From: Reichenbachiella ulvae
GTDB taxonomy: Bacteria > Bacteroidota > Bacteroidia > Cytophagales > Cyclobacteriaceae
DNA: 64,000 nt
Assembly: GCF_025833875.1 (NCBI RefSeq)
Contig: NZ_JAOYOD010000001.1
Coordinates: 3,286,001-3,350,000 of the forward strand
Reading direction: 5' to 3'
In this document: positions 10,507-19,608 of the stretch, in pieces
How the letters are laid out: each line of letters begins with the position of its first letter
Position numbering within the stretch: position 1 is the stretch's first letter
The notes under the pieces: model-generated
What the model was told of the DNA's origin: nothing
Seen by the model: the letters and a program-made list of their open reading frames with translations, nothing else
Databases searched by the model: none
Program-made: the position numbers and the translations under genes

Positions 10507-10564
10507 TTCACTAAATTAATCATCGAATCATCTGACGAACTATAACAAAATTTCACCTACTTCC

Positions 10565-12565
10565 TCAGACATTGACTAATTGAGTCGGCAGTCTCAAATT
10601 TACCCTATAACCATATACATCCCCCTGTTCATTTCGGATATTTTGGGTTTTCATACCTACCTGCTTATGACTCCATGCTCTAAGCTTATTCAGACGCTCA
10701 TGAGTTATCCTGGTAGCAAGTGATTGATGATTCACTCGGACTTTTCCTTGCTGCGTGCCCACGCCAGAGTCTTCAATTTCAAGTCCCAACAAACCTTCTT
10801 CAATCTTATTGAACCTTATCCTAATTTGATTTTTTAGTCCATCCTTTCTAAATAGCCCATGCTCCAGCGAGTTTTCGATAAAAGGCTGAGCAAACATCGG
10901 CGGTACACCTGCATAGTCCTCATCCAGATCTTCATCGATTTCAATCTCATACTCGAACTGATCCCGAAATCTCATCTGCTGAAGTTGCAGATAGTTCTCC
11001 AGCATAGACACTTCCTCCGCCAGGCTGATAAACTCCTGTCTGGAATTTTCTAATATCTGCCGCATCAGTGTACTGAACATCCCCATATAATGACTCGCGC
11101 CCTCTGGTTCGTTTTCTTCCAGGTACTGCTGGATGGCGGTCATAGAATTGAAGATAAAATGAGGATTCAACTGAGAGCGTAAAAACCGCTGCTCTAGTTC
11201 TGCTGCAGACCTTTCTTTTCTCACTTTCTCCTGTCTGTAAAAGATAAAGCCACCCAGCACCAACACCACAGCTACCAAAGCGCCTATCACCAGTTGATTT
11301 CGTTGTCTACTGATTTGTAAAGATTGAATCATCGATGCTTGCTCCAATTCAGATATTTTCTGTTCCTTCTTTTCAGTCTCAAATTCCATATTCAACATGG
11401 AAAAGTAGTTTTTGTTTTTTTCATTACTAATGCTATCGAGGAGTTCTTGATATCGGGTAATATCATCCAAAGCTACTTTCGGGTTTTCATTCCTATTGAT
11501 TTCAGATCTCACCTGAAGTAACTGCATAAAAGCCTCCATGTTACTGGAGCTAAGAAGTAAAGTCTTCAACTCCTCCAAAATTTTATTAGCCTGAACCAAA
11601 TCAGCATTTGGACGACTGGCTAAATACTTAGCATAAGCAAAATTGAATTGATTATAATGAGAGCCCGAATTGACATCTACCAGTTTTTCCTTGCATAATT
11701 CGAGCTCCATTTCAGCTTCTGTCCACCGCTCCTGCATAATGTAGAGCTTACTAAGTTTGACACACACAGATACTAACAAATAATCTGCGCCATTGTCCTC
11801 TAATGTTCTTTTCGCCTTAATTAAGTTTCTTTCCGCTTCTTCATAATCCCCCATTTTGGTCAATACATCCCCTAAATACTGTAGAACAGTAGTAATTTGC
11901 TCTTTGTTCTCAGACACTTCAGCTTGTTTTAAAGCAACGTCATAGTAACCAGCAGCATCTTCCAATTTACCCTGAGACTCAGCTAAAAGCCCCAGATTAC
12001 TATTGGCCGTGCTTCGATACAACAACATGTCGTTATCCACCAAACGTAACACCTCAAAAAAAGCTTCTGTAGCTTCCTCAAATGCCCCAACAGATTTATA
12101 GTTGAGCGCTATCCCATTTAAAATGGATGCCCTTCCCAAGCTATCAACTACTGATTCAAAACCTTTTTTAAAGTAGAAATTAGATGAATCAAGTTGCCCT
12201 TGCCTTCTGAATAAATACCCTAAGGAAGTATATGCGTATTCCTTTCCCATATCATAATCGATACTATCAGCTATTTGACAAGACCGCTTAAGATATTGAG
12301 AAGATAATTCGAACTCAAGTTCATTTTCTTTGAACTTACCTAGTATCAAATAATAGGTAGCCAATCCGTACGGATCTTGTACACGATCTGAAATCTCTTT
12401 TACCCTATCCAAATACATCAAACATGAATCGTGATCATTATACAAATACCAATCTGCAAATTGAACCAGGGCATCTATACTATCTATGGAGGATTGGGCT
12501 GCATCGAGTTGCTTTTGATAAGTTGAAACCTCCGACTGACAAATCACCTTATTGTGGGCAAACAA
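10565..12565 (-). CDS. LytS-type sensor histidine kinase with TPR sensor region (copy 2)
   Basis: About 666 residues from a TTG at 12565. TPR repeats (about 45-350), coiled coil, one membrane helix (QLVIGALVAVVLVLGGFIFY), H469 in QLNPHFIFN, and a HATPase domain with FIENSLEHG and DSGVGT. The start is uncertain: codons upstream of the TTG continue the frame as PLFFILIIL, which would complete a signal peptide, but no ATG/GTG/TTG is in frame before the TGA at 12599-12601. In the next frame a TTG would give MRRKAS joining that hydrophobic stretch if one T of a T8 run were absent. The gene is 58 bp upstream of copy 1, so both kinases probably feed the single LytTR regulator. Confidence 0.88.
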   Translation of the reverse strand: MFAHNKVICQSEVSTYQKQLDAAQSSIDSIDALVQFADWYLYNDHDSCLMYLDRVKEISDRVQDPYGLATYYLILGKFKENELEFELSSQYLKRSCQIADSIDYDMGKEYAYTSLGYLFRRQGQLDSSNFYFKKGFESVVDSLGRASILNGIALNYKSVGAFEEATEAFFEVLRLVDNDMLLYRSTANSNLGLLAESQGKLEDAAGYYDVALKQAEVSENKEQITTVLQYLGDVLTKMGDYEEAERNLIKAKRTLEDNGADYLLVSVCVKLSKLYIMQERWTEAEMELELCKEKLVDVNSGSHYNQFNFAYAKYLASRPNADLVQANKILEELKTLLLSSSNMEAFMQLLQVRSEINRNENPKVALDDITRYQELLDSISNEKNKNYFSMLNMEFETEKKEQKISELEQASMIQSLQISRQRNQLVIGALVAVVLVLGGFIFYRQEKVRKERSAAELEQRFLRSQLNPHFIFNSMTAIQQYLEENEPEGASHYMGMFSTLMRQILENSRQEFISLAEEVSMLENYLQLQQMRFRDQFEYEIEIDEDLDEDYAGVPPMFAQPFIENSLEHGLFRKDGLKNQIRIRFNKIEEGLLGLEIEDSGVGTQQGKVRVNHQSLATRITHERLNKLRAWSHKQVGMKTQNIRNEQGDVYGYRVNLRLPTQLVNV

Positions 12566-12577
12566 GATGATTAAAAT

Positions 12578-12600
12578 AAAAAAAAGAGGCCTTTCGCCTC
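12578..12600 (-). terminator. Intrinsic terminator-like hairpin at the start of a kinase gene
   Basis: On the minus strand GAGGC, loop GAAAG and GCCTC are followed at once by T8. This is a textbook Rho-independent terminator, but it sits directly before and within the signal-peptide codons of the kinase at 10565-12565, with no minus-strand gene upstream to terminate. It could be an attenuator in that gene's leader or the end of an unrecognised small transcript. Confidence 0.55.
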
Positions 12601-12602
12601 AA

Positions 12603-12880
12603 TATAAACAAACCGACAGCTCATATCTTTTCACAATTTATTCATTAGAAATCCAACAATTGGCTAGATGTATAACTTGCCTAAAGTTGAATTAATAAAT
12701 ATCACTTCCAACAAAATTCAAAAGAAAATAGACCTTCGCAAATACTTTTGAAGATCCAGATAAGAAATTCAAGGCAATTTTTGAAAACCTACCATGAAAT
12801 AATGAAGATCACTAGGGCTATACTTAGCTTAGCATTGTATATTCAATACTATAATTGAGAATTACCTTGTACCCTCGTAC
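12603..12880. other. AT-rich divergent intergenic region
   Basis: About 280 bp between the minus-strand kinase operon and the plus-strand ktrB gene, so it must hold promoters in both directions. A weak TACCTTG at 12863-12869 could be the -7 element for ktrB, but no well-spaced TTG was found. No open frame of note or recognised RNA was seen. If the hairpin at 12578 is an attenuator, its leader RNA would lie here. Confidence 0.4.
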
Positions 12881-14650
12881 ATGAAAAAAACCACTCCTTC
12901 TATTTTTAATGATTCCCTGGTTTTCATTACCAGTTTAGTTGCTCTGGTTGCACTGGTATTGGACTTTGGCTATCGATTCAGCTTTTGGATGCATCTACTC
13001 ACCGATGTATTTTACTTGCTCTTCGGGCTGGTTTATTCTTCCTTTTTCTTTCAACAATTCCCCGGTTGGAGAAAACTGAAACAACGCCCTTTTGGATATT
13101 ATGTTGCTTTTAGTTTATCGTTTCTCCTGTCATTGATTGCATTGGCCAACACAGTCAATTTTGCCATCAACGATTCGGTATCCTTCAACATATATACTGC
13201 AGGCCTGGTTTTCATTCTCACACTTTTAGAACTTTCCGGACGACTGTATAATCTCAATCGCCAGACCCTGCATCCAGCACTCGTCTTTGCACTCAGCTTT
13301 GTGGTTTTGATATGTATAGGCACCTTATTACTCATGACGCCCAGGGCAGCAGCACACGAAATTCATTTTACCGATGCGCTATTCACAGCCACTAGCGCAG
13401 TGTGCGTCACTGGTCTGGCAGTATTGGATACAGGAAAGGATTTCACACTGATGGGTCAACTCACCATACTAGGCCTGATCCAATTAGGTGCACTTGGCAT
13501 GCTCAGTTTCACCTCCTTGTTTGCCTTGTTCTTCAAAGGTTTTGGCTCTTTCGAATCTCGCCTCAATATCAAAGACATGATCAATGCCGAGACATTGGAA
13601 GGCACATTTAAACGACTGATTCAAATTATAATCTTTGTATTTGTAGTAGAAGGACTCGGTGCTTTTTTGATTTTTTTGACACTGGGGGATCAGTTCGACT
13701 CGTTCAATCAAAGGCTGTTCTTCAGCATTTTCCATTCCGTCTCGGCCTTCTGCAACGCTGGTTTTTCTACACTCAGCCATTCGCTTTACGAAACGGGCTT
13801 CCGCTACAACTACAATTTGCATATCATCATAGCGATACTGATCGTAGCTGGTGGGCTTGGCTATGGAGTCGTCATCAATCTCACCAAATACCTCCAAAGG
13901 TGGTTTCTCTACGGTTCGCACCGAATTTTCAGATTTCACTGGGGGGTAAAGGCAGAAAAGATAAAACCTCAAACCTCTCTCAACAGCAAAATTGTGGTTT
14001 ACACCTCACTCATTTTAATTGTAGTTGGAAGTATAATTTTCTACGCCCTGGAATTTGACAATACATTGAAAAAGCACTCAATCTATGGCAAATTAATTAC
14101 CGCCATTTTTGGTTCCATCACTACACGAACAGCCGGTTTCAACACCATCGATACCGGGTCATTACACATGTCCACTTTGATGATAGTCTTACTATTGATG
14201 TGGATTGGTGCCTCGCCAGGCTCGACTGGAGGCGGTATTAAAACGACCACCTTTGCGGTAGCCACTTTCAATATTGTTCAGCAAGTTTTTGGTTACAAAC
14301 AAATAAAAATAGGCTTCAGGAGAATCGCTCCACAAGCTTTGCAACGAGCTACAGCGATTATTTCCCTGTCCCTAATAGTAATTGGAGCCTCTACCTTTCT
14401 GCTGATCTTTTTTGATGAGCAATTGGGCATCATGCCTATCGCCTTTGAATGCTTTTCTGCCTTTAGTACCGTAGGGTTAAGCATGGGGATTACGAGTGAA
14501 CTGAGTGAAGCAAGCAGATTGATTCTGATCATCACTATGTTTGTAGGACGTGTCAGTTTACTCACCTTACTTACGGGTATAGTCAGACAAATTCACAGCT
14601 ATGAATTTCAACCAATAGAGTATCCAGAAGAAGAAATTTTGATCAATTAA
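12881..14650 (+). CDS. ktrB: KtrB/TrkH-type potassium uptake channel subunit
   Basis: 589 residues, a polytopic inner-membrane protein. The four pore-loop signatures of the Trk/Ktr/HKT superfamily are all visible: AVCVTGLAV, AFCNAGFST, TTRTAGFNT and AFSTVGLSM, each with the filter glycine. It has about two to four extra N-terminal helices compared with Gram-positive KtrB. It moves K+ (possibly with Na+) under control of the cytoplasmic RCK subunit encoded 4 bp downstream. The start ATG at 12881 precedes KKTTPSIF and the first helix. Confidence 0.93.
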   Translation: MKKTTPSIFNDSLVFITSLVALVALVLDFGYRFSFWMHLLTDVFYLLFGLVYSSFFFQQFPGWRKLKQRPFGYYVAFSLSFLLSLIALANTVNFAINDSVSFNIYTAGLVFILTLLELSGRLYNLNRQTLHPALVFALSFVVLICIGTLLLMTPRAAAHEIHFTDALFTATSAVCVTGLAVLDTGKDFTLMGQLTILGLIQLGALGMLSFTSLFALFFKGFGSFESRLNIKDMINAETLEGTFKRLIQIIIFVFVVEGLGAFLIFLTLGDQFDSFNQRLFFSIFHSVSAFCNAGFSTLSHSLYETGFRYNYNLHIIIAILIVAGGLGYGVVINLTKYLQRWFLYGSHRIFRFHWGVKAEKIKPQTSLNSKIVVYTSLILIVVGSIIFYALEFDNTLKKHSIYGKLITAIFGSITTRTAGFNTIDTGSLHMSTLMIVLLLMWIGASPGSTGGGIKTTTFAVATFNIVQQVFGYKQIKIGFRRIAPQALQRATAIISLSLIVIGASTFLLIFFDEQLGIMPIAFECFSAFSTVGLSMGITSELSEASRLILIITMFVGRVSLLTLLTGIVRQIHSYEFQPIEYPEEEILIN

Positions 14651-14654
14651 GCAC

Positions 14655-15353
14655 ATGAAGTATATAATAGTAGGATTAGGCAACTTCGGCTCCTCGCTGG
14701 CACTCAAACTGGCAGAAGGTGGTCATGATGTGATCGGAGTTGACAACAACGAAAACCATATCAATGAGCACAAGGACAAGCTGACCCATACTCTCAAAAT
14801 GGACAGTGCTCACGAACTGGCAGTCAGCCAACTTCCTTTGTCGGACACAGATGCAATCATTATTTGTATAGGTGAGGACTCGGGAGCAGCCATCACGACA
14901 GTCGCCTTATTCAAAAAACATGCGCCTAACTGTAGAATTGTAGCGCGATACACGACCGAAATCCAAAAAACAATCTTGGAGGCAATGGGTATTGAAGAAC
15001 TCGTCAATCCAGAAGCAGAATTTGCCGACAACTTCGCCAACCGACTCACGATCACAGGCAGCCTCAACACCTACATGCTGGACGACAAATATGAACTAGT
15101 CGAGTTCGAGCTGCCAGAAAGCTATATTGGCAAAACTGTCCAGGAGGTCGACATTGTCAAAAAATGGAAAGTTTCTCTTATCACTCTCATACGACACACC
15201 AAAAGCAAAAACCTACTGGGTAGAGAGATTGATAAAACAGAAGTCCAGGGCGTCATCAGTGGCACCACTGAATTTAACAAAGGAGACACCCTCATGCTCT
15301 TTGGAAAAATCAAAGATTTGAAAAACATGATGGATCATTACCAGGAAGACTAA
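14655..15353 (+). CDS. ktrA: KtrA/TrkA-type RCK subunit of potassium uptake
   Basis: 232 residues: an N-terminal RCK_N Rossmann domain with the dinucleotide motif GLGNFGSSLA and acidic D29 in GVDNN, followed by an RCK_C (TrkA_C) domain from about residue 140. A single Rossmann plus RCK_C unit fits KtrA rather than the doubled TrkA of enterobacteria. It gates the KtrB pore in response to nucleotides. It forms a two-gene operon with ktrB, and its stop codon overlaps the stop of the convergent branching-enzyme gene. Confidence 0.93.
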   Translation: MKYIIVGLGNFGSSLALKLAEGGHDVIGVDNNENHINEHKDKLTHTLKMDSAHELAVSQLPLSDTDAIIICIGEDSGAAITTVALFKKHAPNCRIVARYTTEIQKTILEAMGIEELVNPEAEFADNFANRLTITGSLNTYMLDDKYELVEFELPESYIGKTVQEVDIVKKWKVSLITLIRHTKSKNLLGREIDKTEVQGVISGTTEFNKGDTLMLFGKIKDLKNMMDHYQED

Positions 15354-17374
15354 GCCTTCACTTCCGCCTTCTTTCGATAAACCTGTGCAGATCTACAAGG
15401 TGTGTACAAACTTAACTGTGGTTTTTCCTCAACCAACATAGTATGGTGTTCGACAGAGGCATCACATCGACCATGCCCTCCATAGGCCTCTGCATCACTA
15501 TCCAGGATCAACTCAAAAATCCCAGTCTGATTGGCAAAGAACTTATAGTCCACAACAGAACTCGACACACTAAAATTGAAAACGAAGAGTAAATTATTCC
15601 TTTCAAACACAACTACATTATTGATAGGATCCATATTCAATTGCTGTGCAGGCATGGCATTCAGGACATTATTTTCCTTCAGTAGATGCACCATAGCACC
15701 ATCAAAATCTGACAGGTAGTGATATTTCAAATCCTGATTATCCACCAATGACCATTGTCGTCTCGCATATTTGTAGCTCCAGTCATTTCCTTCCCGTGGA
15801 AAATCAATCCATTCCGGATGACCGAATTCATTTCCGATAAAGGTCAAATAGCCCTCACCTCCCAGCGCAGCAGTAAAAAGTCTCAGCATCTTGTGCAAAG
15901 CTATACCTCGATCAATTATTGGATGCTCATCCCCCTTGGACATGTGCCAATACATCTCTTTATCCATCAGCCAAAAGGCCAGGGTTTTGTCCCCTACCAG
16001 CGCCTGGTCGTGCGACTCAGCATAGGCAATCGTCTTTTCCTTATAGCGACGATTGGTTAGCACATCCCACATCTCGTGGATATTCCAATCTTCGTCTGCT
16101 TTGTGCTTTAGGGTTTTGATCCAATAGTCGGGTATCCCCATGCCCAGTCGATAGTCAAAACCAATTCCTCCTTCATCTACCTTTCGGCACATACCCGGCA
16201 TGCCACTCATATCCTCTGCAATCGTAATCGCTCCCGGTTTGATCTCATGAGTTAGCTCATTGGCCAATTGAAGAAAACATATCGCATCCCAATCCACCAT
16301 ATGTCTGAAATACTTGTCGTAGTGATCAAAAGCCACTCCCTCGCCATGATGATGGTAGAGCATGGAGGTCACCCCATCGAAACGGAAACCATCAAAATGA
16401 AACTCCTCAATCCAATAACGTACGCTGGAAAGCAAAAACTGCATTACTTCAGTTCGACCATAGTCAAACAACTTAGAATCCCAGCCTCCATGATAGCCTC
16501 TGCCACCCTTGTGAAAATACTGGTTGTCCGAGCCATCAAAATCATTCAGCCCTTCTGCTATATTTTTAACTGCATGAGAATACACCGCATCCATGATTAC
16601 GGCGATTCCCATCTTATGTGCCTGATCGATCAGATATTTCAGATCTTCCGGTGTGCCAAAACGAGAACTAGCTGCGAAAAAATTGGAGACATGATAGCCG
16701 AAAGAACCATAGTATGGGTGCTCCTGTACAGCCATCATCTGCAGGCAGTTGTAGCCCATTTTCTCTACCCTTGGCAGTACTTCATCCGCAAATTCACGGT
16801 AAGTGCCTACCCCTTCTTTTTCCTGAGCCATCCCGATGTGACATTCATAAATCACCGGATTCTTTATTACACTCGGATCAAAGCCTTGATCAGTCCATTT
16901 AAAAGCTTTTTTAGGTGCCCAGATTTGCCCTTTGAAATCGTGGGTTTCCGGATCCTGAACAGTTCTTTTGATATAAGCGGGGATTCGATCTCTTTCTTGA
17001 AATCCATTTTGGACTTTCACCTTGAGCAAGGTTTGATCAGACAGGGGATGCTCCGAATCATCGGCTACAAAAATGCCCCAAACGCCCTGTTCGTCCTGAG
17101 TCATGGGGTGCAAATCTGCATTCCAGCCATTGAACTCACCAATTAGAGACAATCCATCTGCAGCAGGTGCCCATTCGCGGTACCACCACCCTTTTAATTT
17201 CTTGTCATAGTTGAAACCAAAGTACTCATCAGCAGATGCGAACTTTTTGAGAGAGCCTGCTTCCTCTTTAATTTGCTTCAATCGATCCAGATAATACTGG
17301 TAGCGTTGCATCACATCTTGCTCGTAGGGTGCGAGCCAGGGATCATCTTGAATCAAGCCGATTTTTTTCTTCAT
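15350..17374 (-). CDS. glgB: 1,4-alpha-glucan branching enzyme, eukaryote-like type
   Basis: 674 residues. An N-terminal CBM48 domain (about 55-150, with WYREWAPAA and FNGWN) precedes a GH13 barrel. Conserved regions are DAVYSH (262-267), GFRFDGVTSM with nucleophile D333, IAEDMSGMPG with acid/base E387, and AESHDQALVGDK with D456; a C-terminal beta domain ends the protein. It forms alpha-1,6 branches in glycogen. The NWFAASSRFGTPEDLKYLID-like region and the EDMSGMP motif resemble the plant/animal GBE group, also found in some Bacteroidota, more than E. coli GlgB. No other glycogen gene lies next to it. Confidence 0.93.
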   Translation of the reverse strand: MKKKIGLIQDDPWLAPYEQDVMQRYQYYLDRLKQIKEEAGSLKKFASADEYFGFNYDKKLKGWWYREWAPAADGLSLIGEFNGWNADLHPMTQDEQGVWGIFVADDSEHPLSDQTLLKVKVQNGFQERDRIPAYIKRTVQDPETHDFKGQIWAPKKAFKWTDQGFDPSVIKNPVIYECHIGMAQEKEGVGTYREFADEVLPRVEKMGYNCLQMMAVQEHPYYGSFGYHVSNFFAASSRFGTPEDLKYLIDQAHKMGIAVIMDAVYSHAVKNIAEGLNDFDGSDNQYFHKGGRGYHGGWDSKLFDYGRTEVMQFLLSSVRYWIEEFHFDGFRFDGVTSMLYHHHGEGVAFDHYDKYFRHMVDWDAICFLQLANELTHEIKPGAITIAEDMSGMPGMCRKVDEGGIGFDYRLGMGIPDYWIKTLKHKADEDWNIHEMWDVLTNRRYKEKTIAYAESHDQALVGDKTLAFWLMDKEMYWHMSKGDEHPIIDRGIALHKMLRLFTAALGGEGYLTFIGNEFGHPEWIDFPREGNDWSYKYARRQWSLVDNQDLKYHYLSDFDGAMVHLLKENNVLNAMPAQQLNMDPINNVVVFERNNLLFVFNFSVSSSVVDYKFFANQTGIFELILDSDAEAYGGHGRCDASVEHHTMLVEEKPQLSLYTPCRSAQVYRKKAEVKA

Positions 17375-17456
17375 AGTAGAGTCTCTTTGCTTTTGGTAAG
17401 TTAAGATTCCCTACTTATGATTGAAAAGGAAACGAGTATTAATTATGGAGAGACAG

Positions 17457-18413
17457 TTACACCTTCTTAAAAAACGAATCTACAAACTCCACTTTATTGA
17501 AAAGCTGGAGATCGTCGACACCTTCGCCCACTCCGATGTATTTCACAGGGATTTTGAATTGGTCTGAGATACCAATGACTACACCACCTTTGGCAGTCCC
17601 GTCTAATTTGGTGATGGCCAATGCAGTCACATCCGTGGCTTTGGTAAATTCCTGAGCCTGAATAAAGGCATTTTGTCCAGTACTACCATCCAGCACCAGC
17701 ATAATCTCATGGGGTGCATCCGGAATGAATTTCTGAATTACTTTTTTGATTTTGGTCAGCTCGTTCATCAAATTGACCTTGGTATGCAATCTACCCGCCG
17801 TATCGATGATCACGATATCCGCTTGCTCATCAACAGCCTTTTTCACTGCGTCGAAAGCCACTGCTGACGGGTCTGTATTCATACCATGTGCCACCACTGG
17901 CACACCTACTCGCTCACCCCAAAGCTTCAACTGATCAACTGCTGCTGCACGAAAGGTATCCGCTGCACCCAGTATCACTGACTTACCCGCTTTCTTAAAT
18001 TGAGACGAAAGTTTGCCTATTGTAGTGGTTTTCCCCACTCCATTTACGCCTACCACCAATAGGACATAGGGCTTCTTTTCCTCTGGGAGAGAAAAATCCG
18101 TTCCGTCTGAGGTATTGTTTTCTTCTAGCAGGCCTGCGATTTCTTCTCGCAGAATCAGATTGAGCTGATCCGCATTCAAATACTTATCCTTGGCTACTCG
18201 TTCTTCGATTCGATCGATAATTTTGACTGTGGTATCTACCCCTACATCCGAACTAATGAGCACCTCTTCCAGCTCATCCAGTACATCTGCATCTACTGTA
18301 GATCGACCAGCAACTGCCTTGCCCAGTTTCTGAAAGAAGCTTTCTTTCGTTTTTTCCAGGCCTTTGTCCAGGCTTTCTTTTTTATCCTTCGAAAAAATAT
18401 TGAATAGACTCAT
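17457..18413 (-). CDS. ftsY: Signal recognition particle receptor FtsY
   Basis: 318 residues: the short form with a helical N domain (about 20-100) and a GTPase G domain. The P-loop is GVNGVGKTT (122-130), followed by DTAGRLHTK, the insertion-box region after ADTFRAAA, and TKLDGTAKGG. There is no long acidic A domain, as usual in this phylum. It docks ribosome-SRP complexes at the membrane during co-translational targeting. It follows rpmB-rpmG-DUF4295 on the same strand, a conserved Bacteroidota order, with a terminator between DUF4295 and ftsY. Confidence 0.96.
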   Translation of the reverse strand: MSLFNIFSKDKKESLDKGLEKTKESFFQKLGKAVAGRSTVDADVLDELEEVLISSDVGVDTTVKIIDRIEERVAKDKYLNADQLNLILREEIAGLLEENNTSDGTDFSLPEEKKPYVLLVVGVNGVGKTTTIGKLSSQFKKAGKSVILGAADTFRAAAVDQLKLWGERVGVPVVAHGMNTDPSAVAFDAVKKAVDEQADIVIIDTAGRLHTKVNLMNELTKIKKVIQKFIPDAPHEIMLVLDGSTGQNAFIQAQEFTKATDVTALAITKLDGTAKGGVVIGISDQFKIPVKYIGVGEGVDDLQLFNKVEFVDSFFKKV

Positions 18414-18501
18414 TGGGAATAATTATCAAGTAGCGCCAAAAGTAATGGGATTCAGCGAGATATGGGACATTTTGCCAGACATGTATGCCCACTACGAAAC
18501 A

Positions 18502-18533
18502 AAAAAAGTCTCCTGCGTTTGACAGGAGACTTC
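18502..18533 (-). terminator. Intrinsic terminator after the rpmB-rpmG-DUF4295 cluster
   Basis: An 8-bp perfect stem GTCTCCTG / CAGGAGAC with a 7-nt loop is followed on the minus strand by T7. It lies between the DUF4295 stop and the ftsY start, so ftsY is expressed by read-through or from its own promoter. Confidence 0.75.
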
Positions 18534-18555
18534 TTTCCAATTTCTTTCTTATCGT

Positions 18556-18708
18556 TTACTTAGCTGAGAGTACGTCTTTTACTCTGTCTTCAGTAACGAT
18601 CTCCTCACGAAAAGAGTAAGCACCTGACTTAGTCTTTACCGCTTTGATCACTTTTGCGAATTTTACTCCGTCTTTTTTCTTCAGCGTTGCAACTACCTTC
18701 TTAGCCAT
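18556..18708 (-). CDS. DUF4295 family small protein
   Basis: 50 residues starting MAKKVVATLKKKDG and ending DVLSAK. Lysine-rich and basic. DUF4295 is a Bacteroidota-specific family almost always encoded directly after rpmG, and is thought to be ribosome-associated from that context. It starts 2 bp after the rpmG stop. Confidence 0.88.
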   Translation of the reverse strand: MAKKVVATLKKKDGVKFAKVIKAVKTKSGAYSFREEIVTEDRVKDVLSAK

Positions 18709-18710
18709 GG

Positions 18711-18893
18711 TTATTTAATTTCTTTGTGAACAGTATATTTCTTTAGAATTGGATTGAATTTTTTCAATTCCATTCTGTCAGGAGTATTCTTCCTGTTTTT
18801 AGTAGTGATGTATCTAGAAGTACCTGGCTGACCACTTTGTTTGTGCTCAGTGCATTCTAGTATTACTTGTACTCTATTACCTTTCTTAGCCAT
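18711..18893 (-). CDS. rpmG: 50S ribosomal protein L33
   Basis: 60 residues beginning [18 protein letters not shown], with [19 protein letters not shown], which identifies L33. The zinc-binding cysteine pairs are absent apart from C14, so this is the C-minus form. It lies between rpmB (11 bp upstream) and the DUF4295 gene. Confidence 0.96.
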   Translation of the reverse strand: MAKKGNRVQVILECTEHKQSGQPGTSRYITTKNRKNTPDRMELKKFNPILKKYTVHKEIK

Positions 18894-18904
18894 CTTATTC
18901 TAAT

Positions 18905-19144
18905 TTACAGTACAATATTTCCTTTTTGCTTGGCTTTTTTCAACACTGCAGATATACCATGCTTGTTGATGGTTTTCAATGCAGTAGATGAAACTTTCAA
19001 TGTTACCCACTTGTCCTCTTCAGGGATATAAAATCTCTTCTTGAAAAGGTTCGGGTAGAACATTCTCTTTGTTTTGTTATTCGCATGGGAAACGTTGTTT
19101 CCTACCTGTGGTCTCTTACCAGTTATTTGACAAACTCTTGACAT
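18905..19144 (-). CDS. rpmB: 50S ribosomal protein L28
   Basis: 79 residues beginning [23 protein letters not shown], with TKRMFYPNL, diagnostic of L28. It is the first gene of the rpmB-rpmG-DUF4295 cluster. Confidence 0.97.
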   Translation of the reverse strand: MSRVCQITGKRPQVGNNVSHANNKTKRMFYPNLFKKRFYIPEEDKWVTLKVSSTALKTINKHGISAVLKKAKQKGNIVL

Positions 19145-19185
19145 GATTTCTCGTCTTTTATCGATCCGTGAAAAAAATCGGAGTG

Positions 19186-19193
19186 CAAATATA
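19186..19193 (-). promoter_or_regulatory. Candidate -7 element for rpmB
   Basis: The minus strand reads TATATTTG, an exact match to the Bacteroidota TAnnTTTG box, 41 bp upstream of the rpmB start. No clear TTG at -33 was found, so support is partial. Confidence 0.4.
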
Positions 19194-19248
19194 GGTGCTT
19201 TTTGATAAAAACCATAACAGAGCCATAAAAACTCTGGAAATTATGCAC

Positions 19249-19608
19249 TTATCCTCCTACTCTTTTGGCGGGGTAGCCCTCTTTGGCCAGAACCTGTAGC
19301 ACTTTGTCTCTAAAATCGCCCTGAATCAGGATTTCGCCGTCTTTGGCATTCCCACCTACTCCGCACTTGGATTTTAGCATTTTGGCGAGATCTTTCAGAT
19401 CCTCTGCACTACCGACAAAACCTGTTACCAGAGTCACTTGCTTTCCTCCTCTGTTCTTTTTGTCCAGCATCACTTTGAGGTTCTGCTCATCAGGAGCGAG
19501 AGTTTCTTGTTCAAAACCTCCCTCTTCCTGGTAATCAAAAGAGTCGTCCGTTGAGTAGACGACTCCTATTCTATTCTTAAACTTAGCTTTCTTTGACACT
19601 TGATTCAC
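19249..19608 (-). CDS. SUI1/YciH-family translation initiation factor
   Basis: 119 residues from a GTG at 19608, with another GTG three codons in. It begins with the family pattern FKNRIGVVYSTDDSFDY and carries a SUI1 domain (about 45-115: LDKKNRGGKQVTLVTGF, KCGVGGNAKDGEILIQGD). Bacterial YciH resembles eukaryotic eIF1 and is thought to influence start-codon fidelity. Its start overlaps the upstream universal stress gene by 26 bp, suggesting translational coupling. Confidence 0.9.
   Translation of the reverse strand: MNQVSKKAKFKNRIGVVYSTDDSFDYQEEGGFEQETLAPDEQNLKVMLDKKNRGGKQVTLVTGFVGSAEDLKDLAKMLKSKCGVGGNAKDGEILIQGDFRDKVLQVLAKEGYPAKRVGG

Noticed and set aside
13484..13972. 162-residue minus-strand frame
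   Set aside because: Antisense to the KtrB pore region, which has all four filter motifs.
16268..17146. 292-residue open frame on the plus strand
   Set aside because: It is antisense to the glgB gene, whose catalytic motifs fix the real strand; the product has no family-like features.
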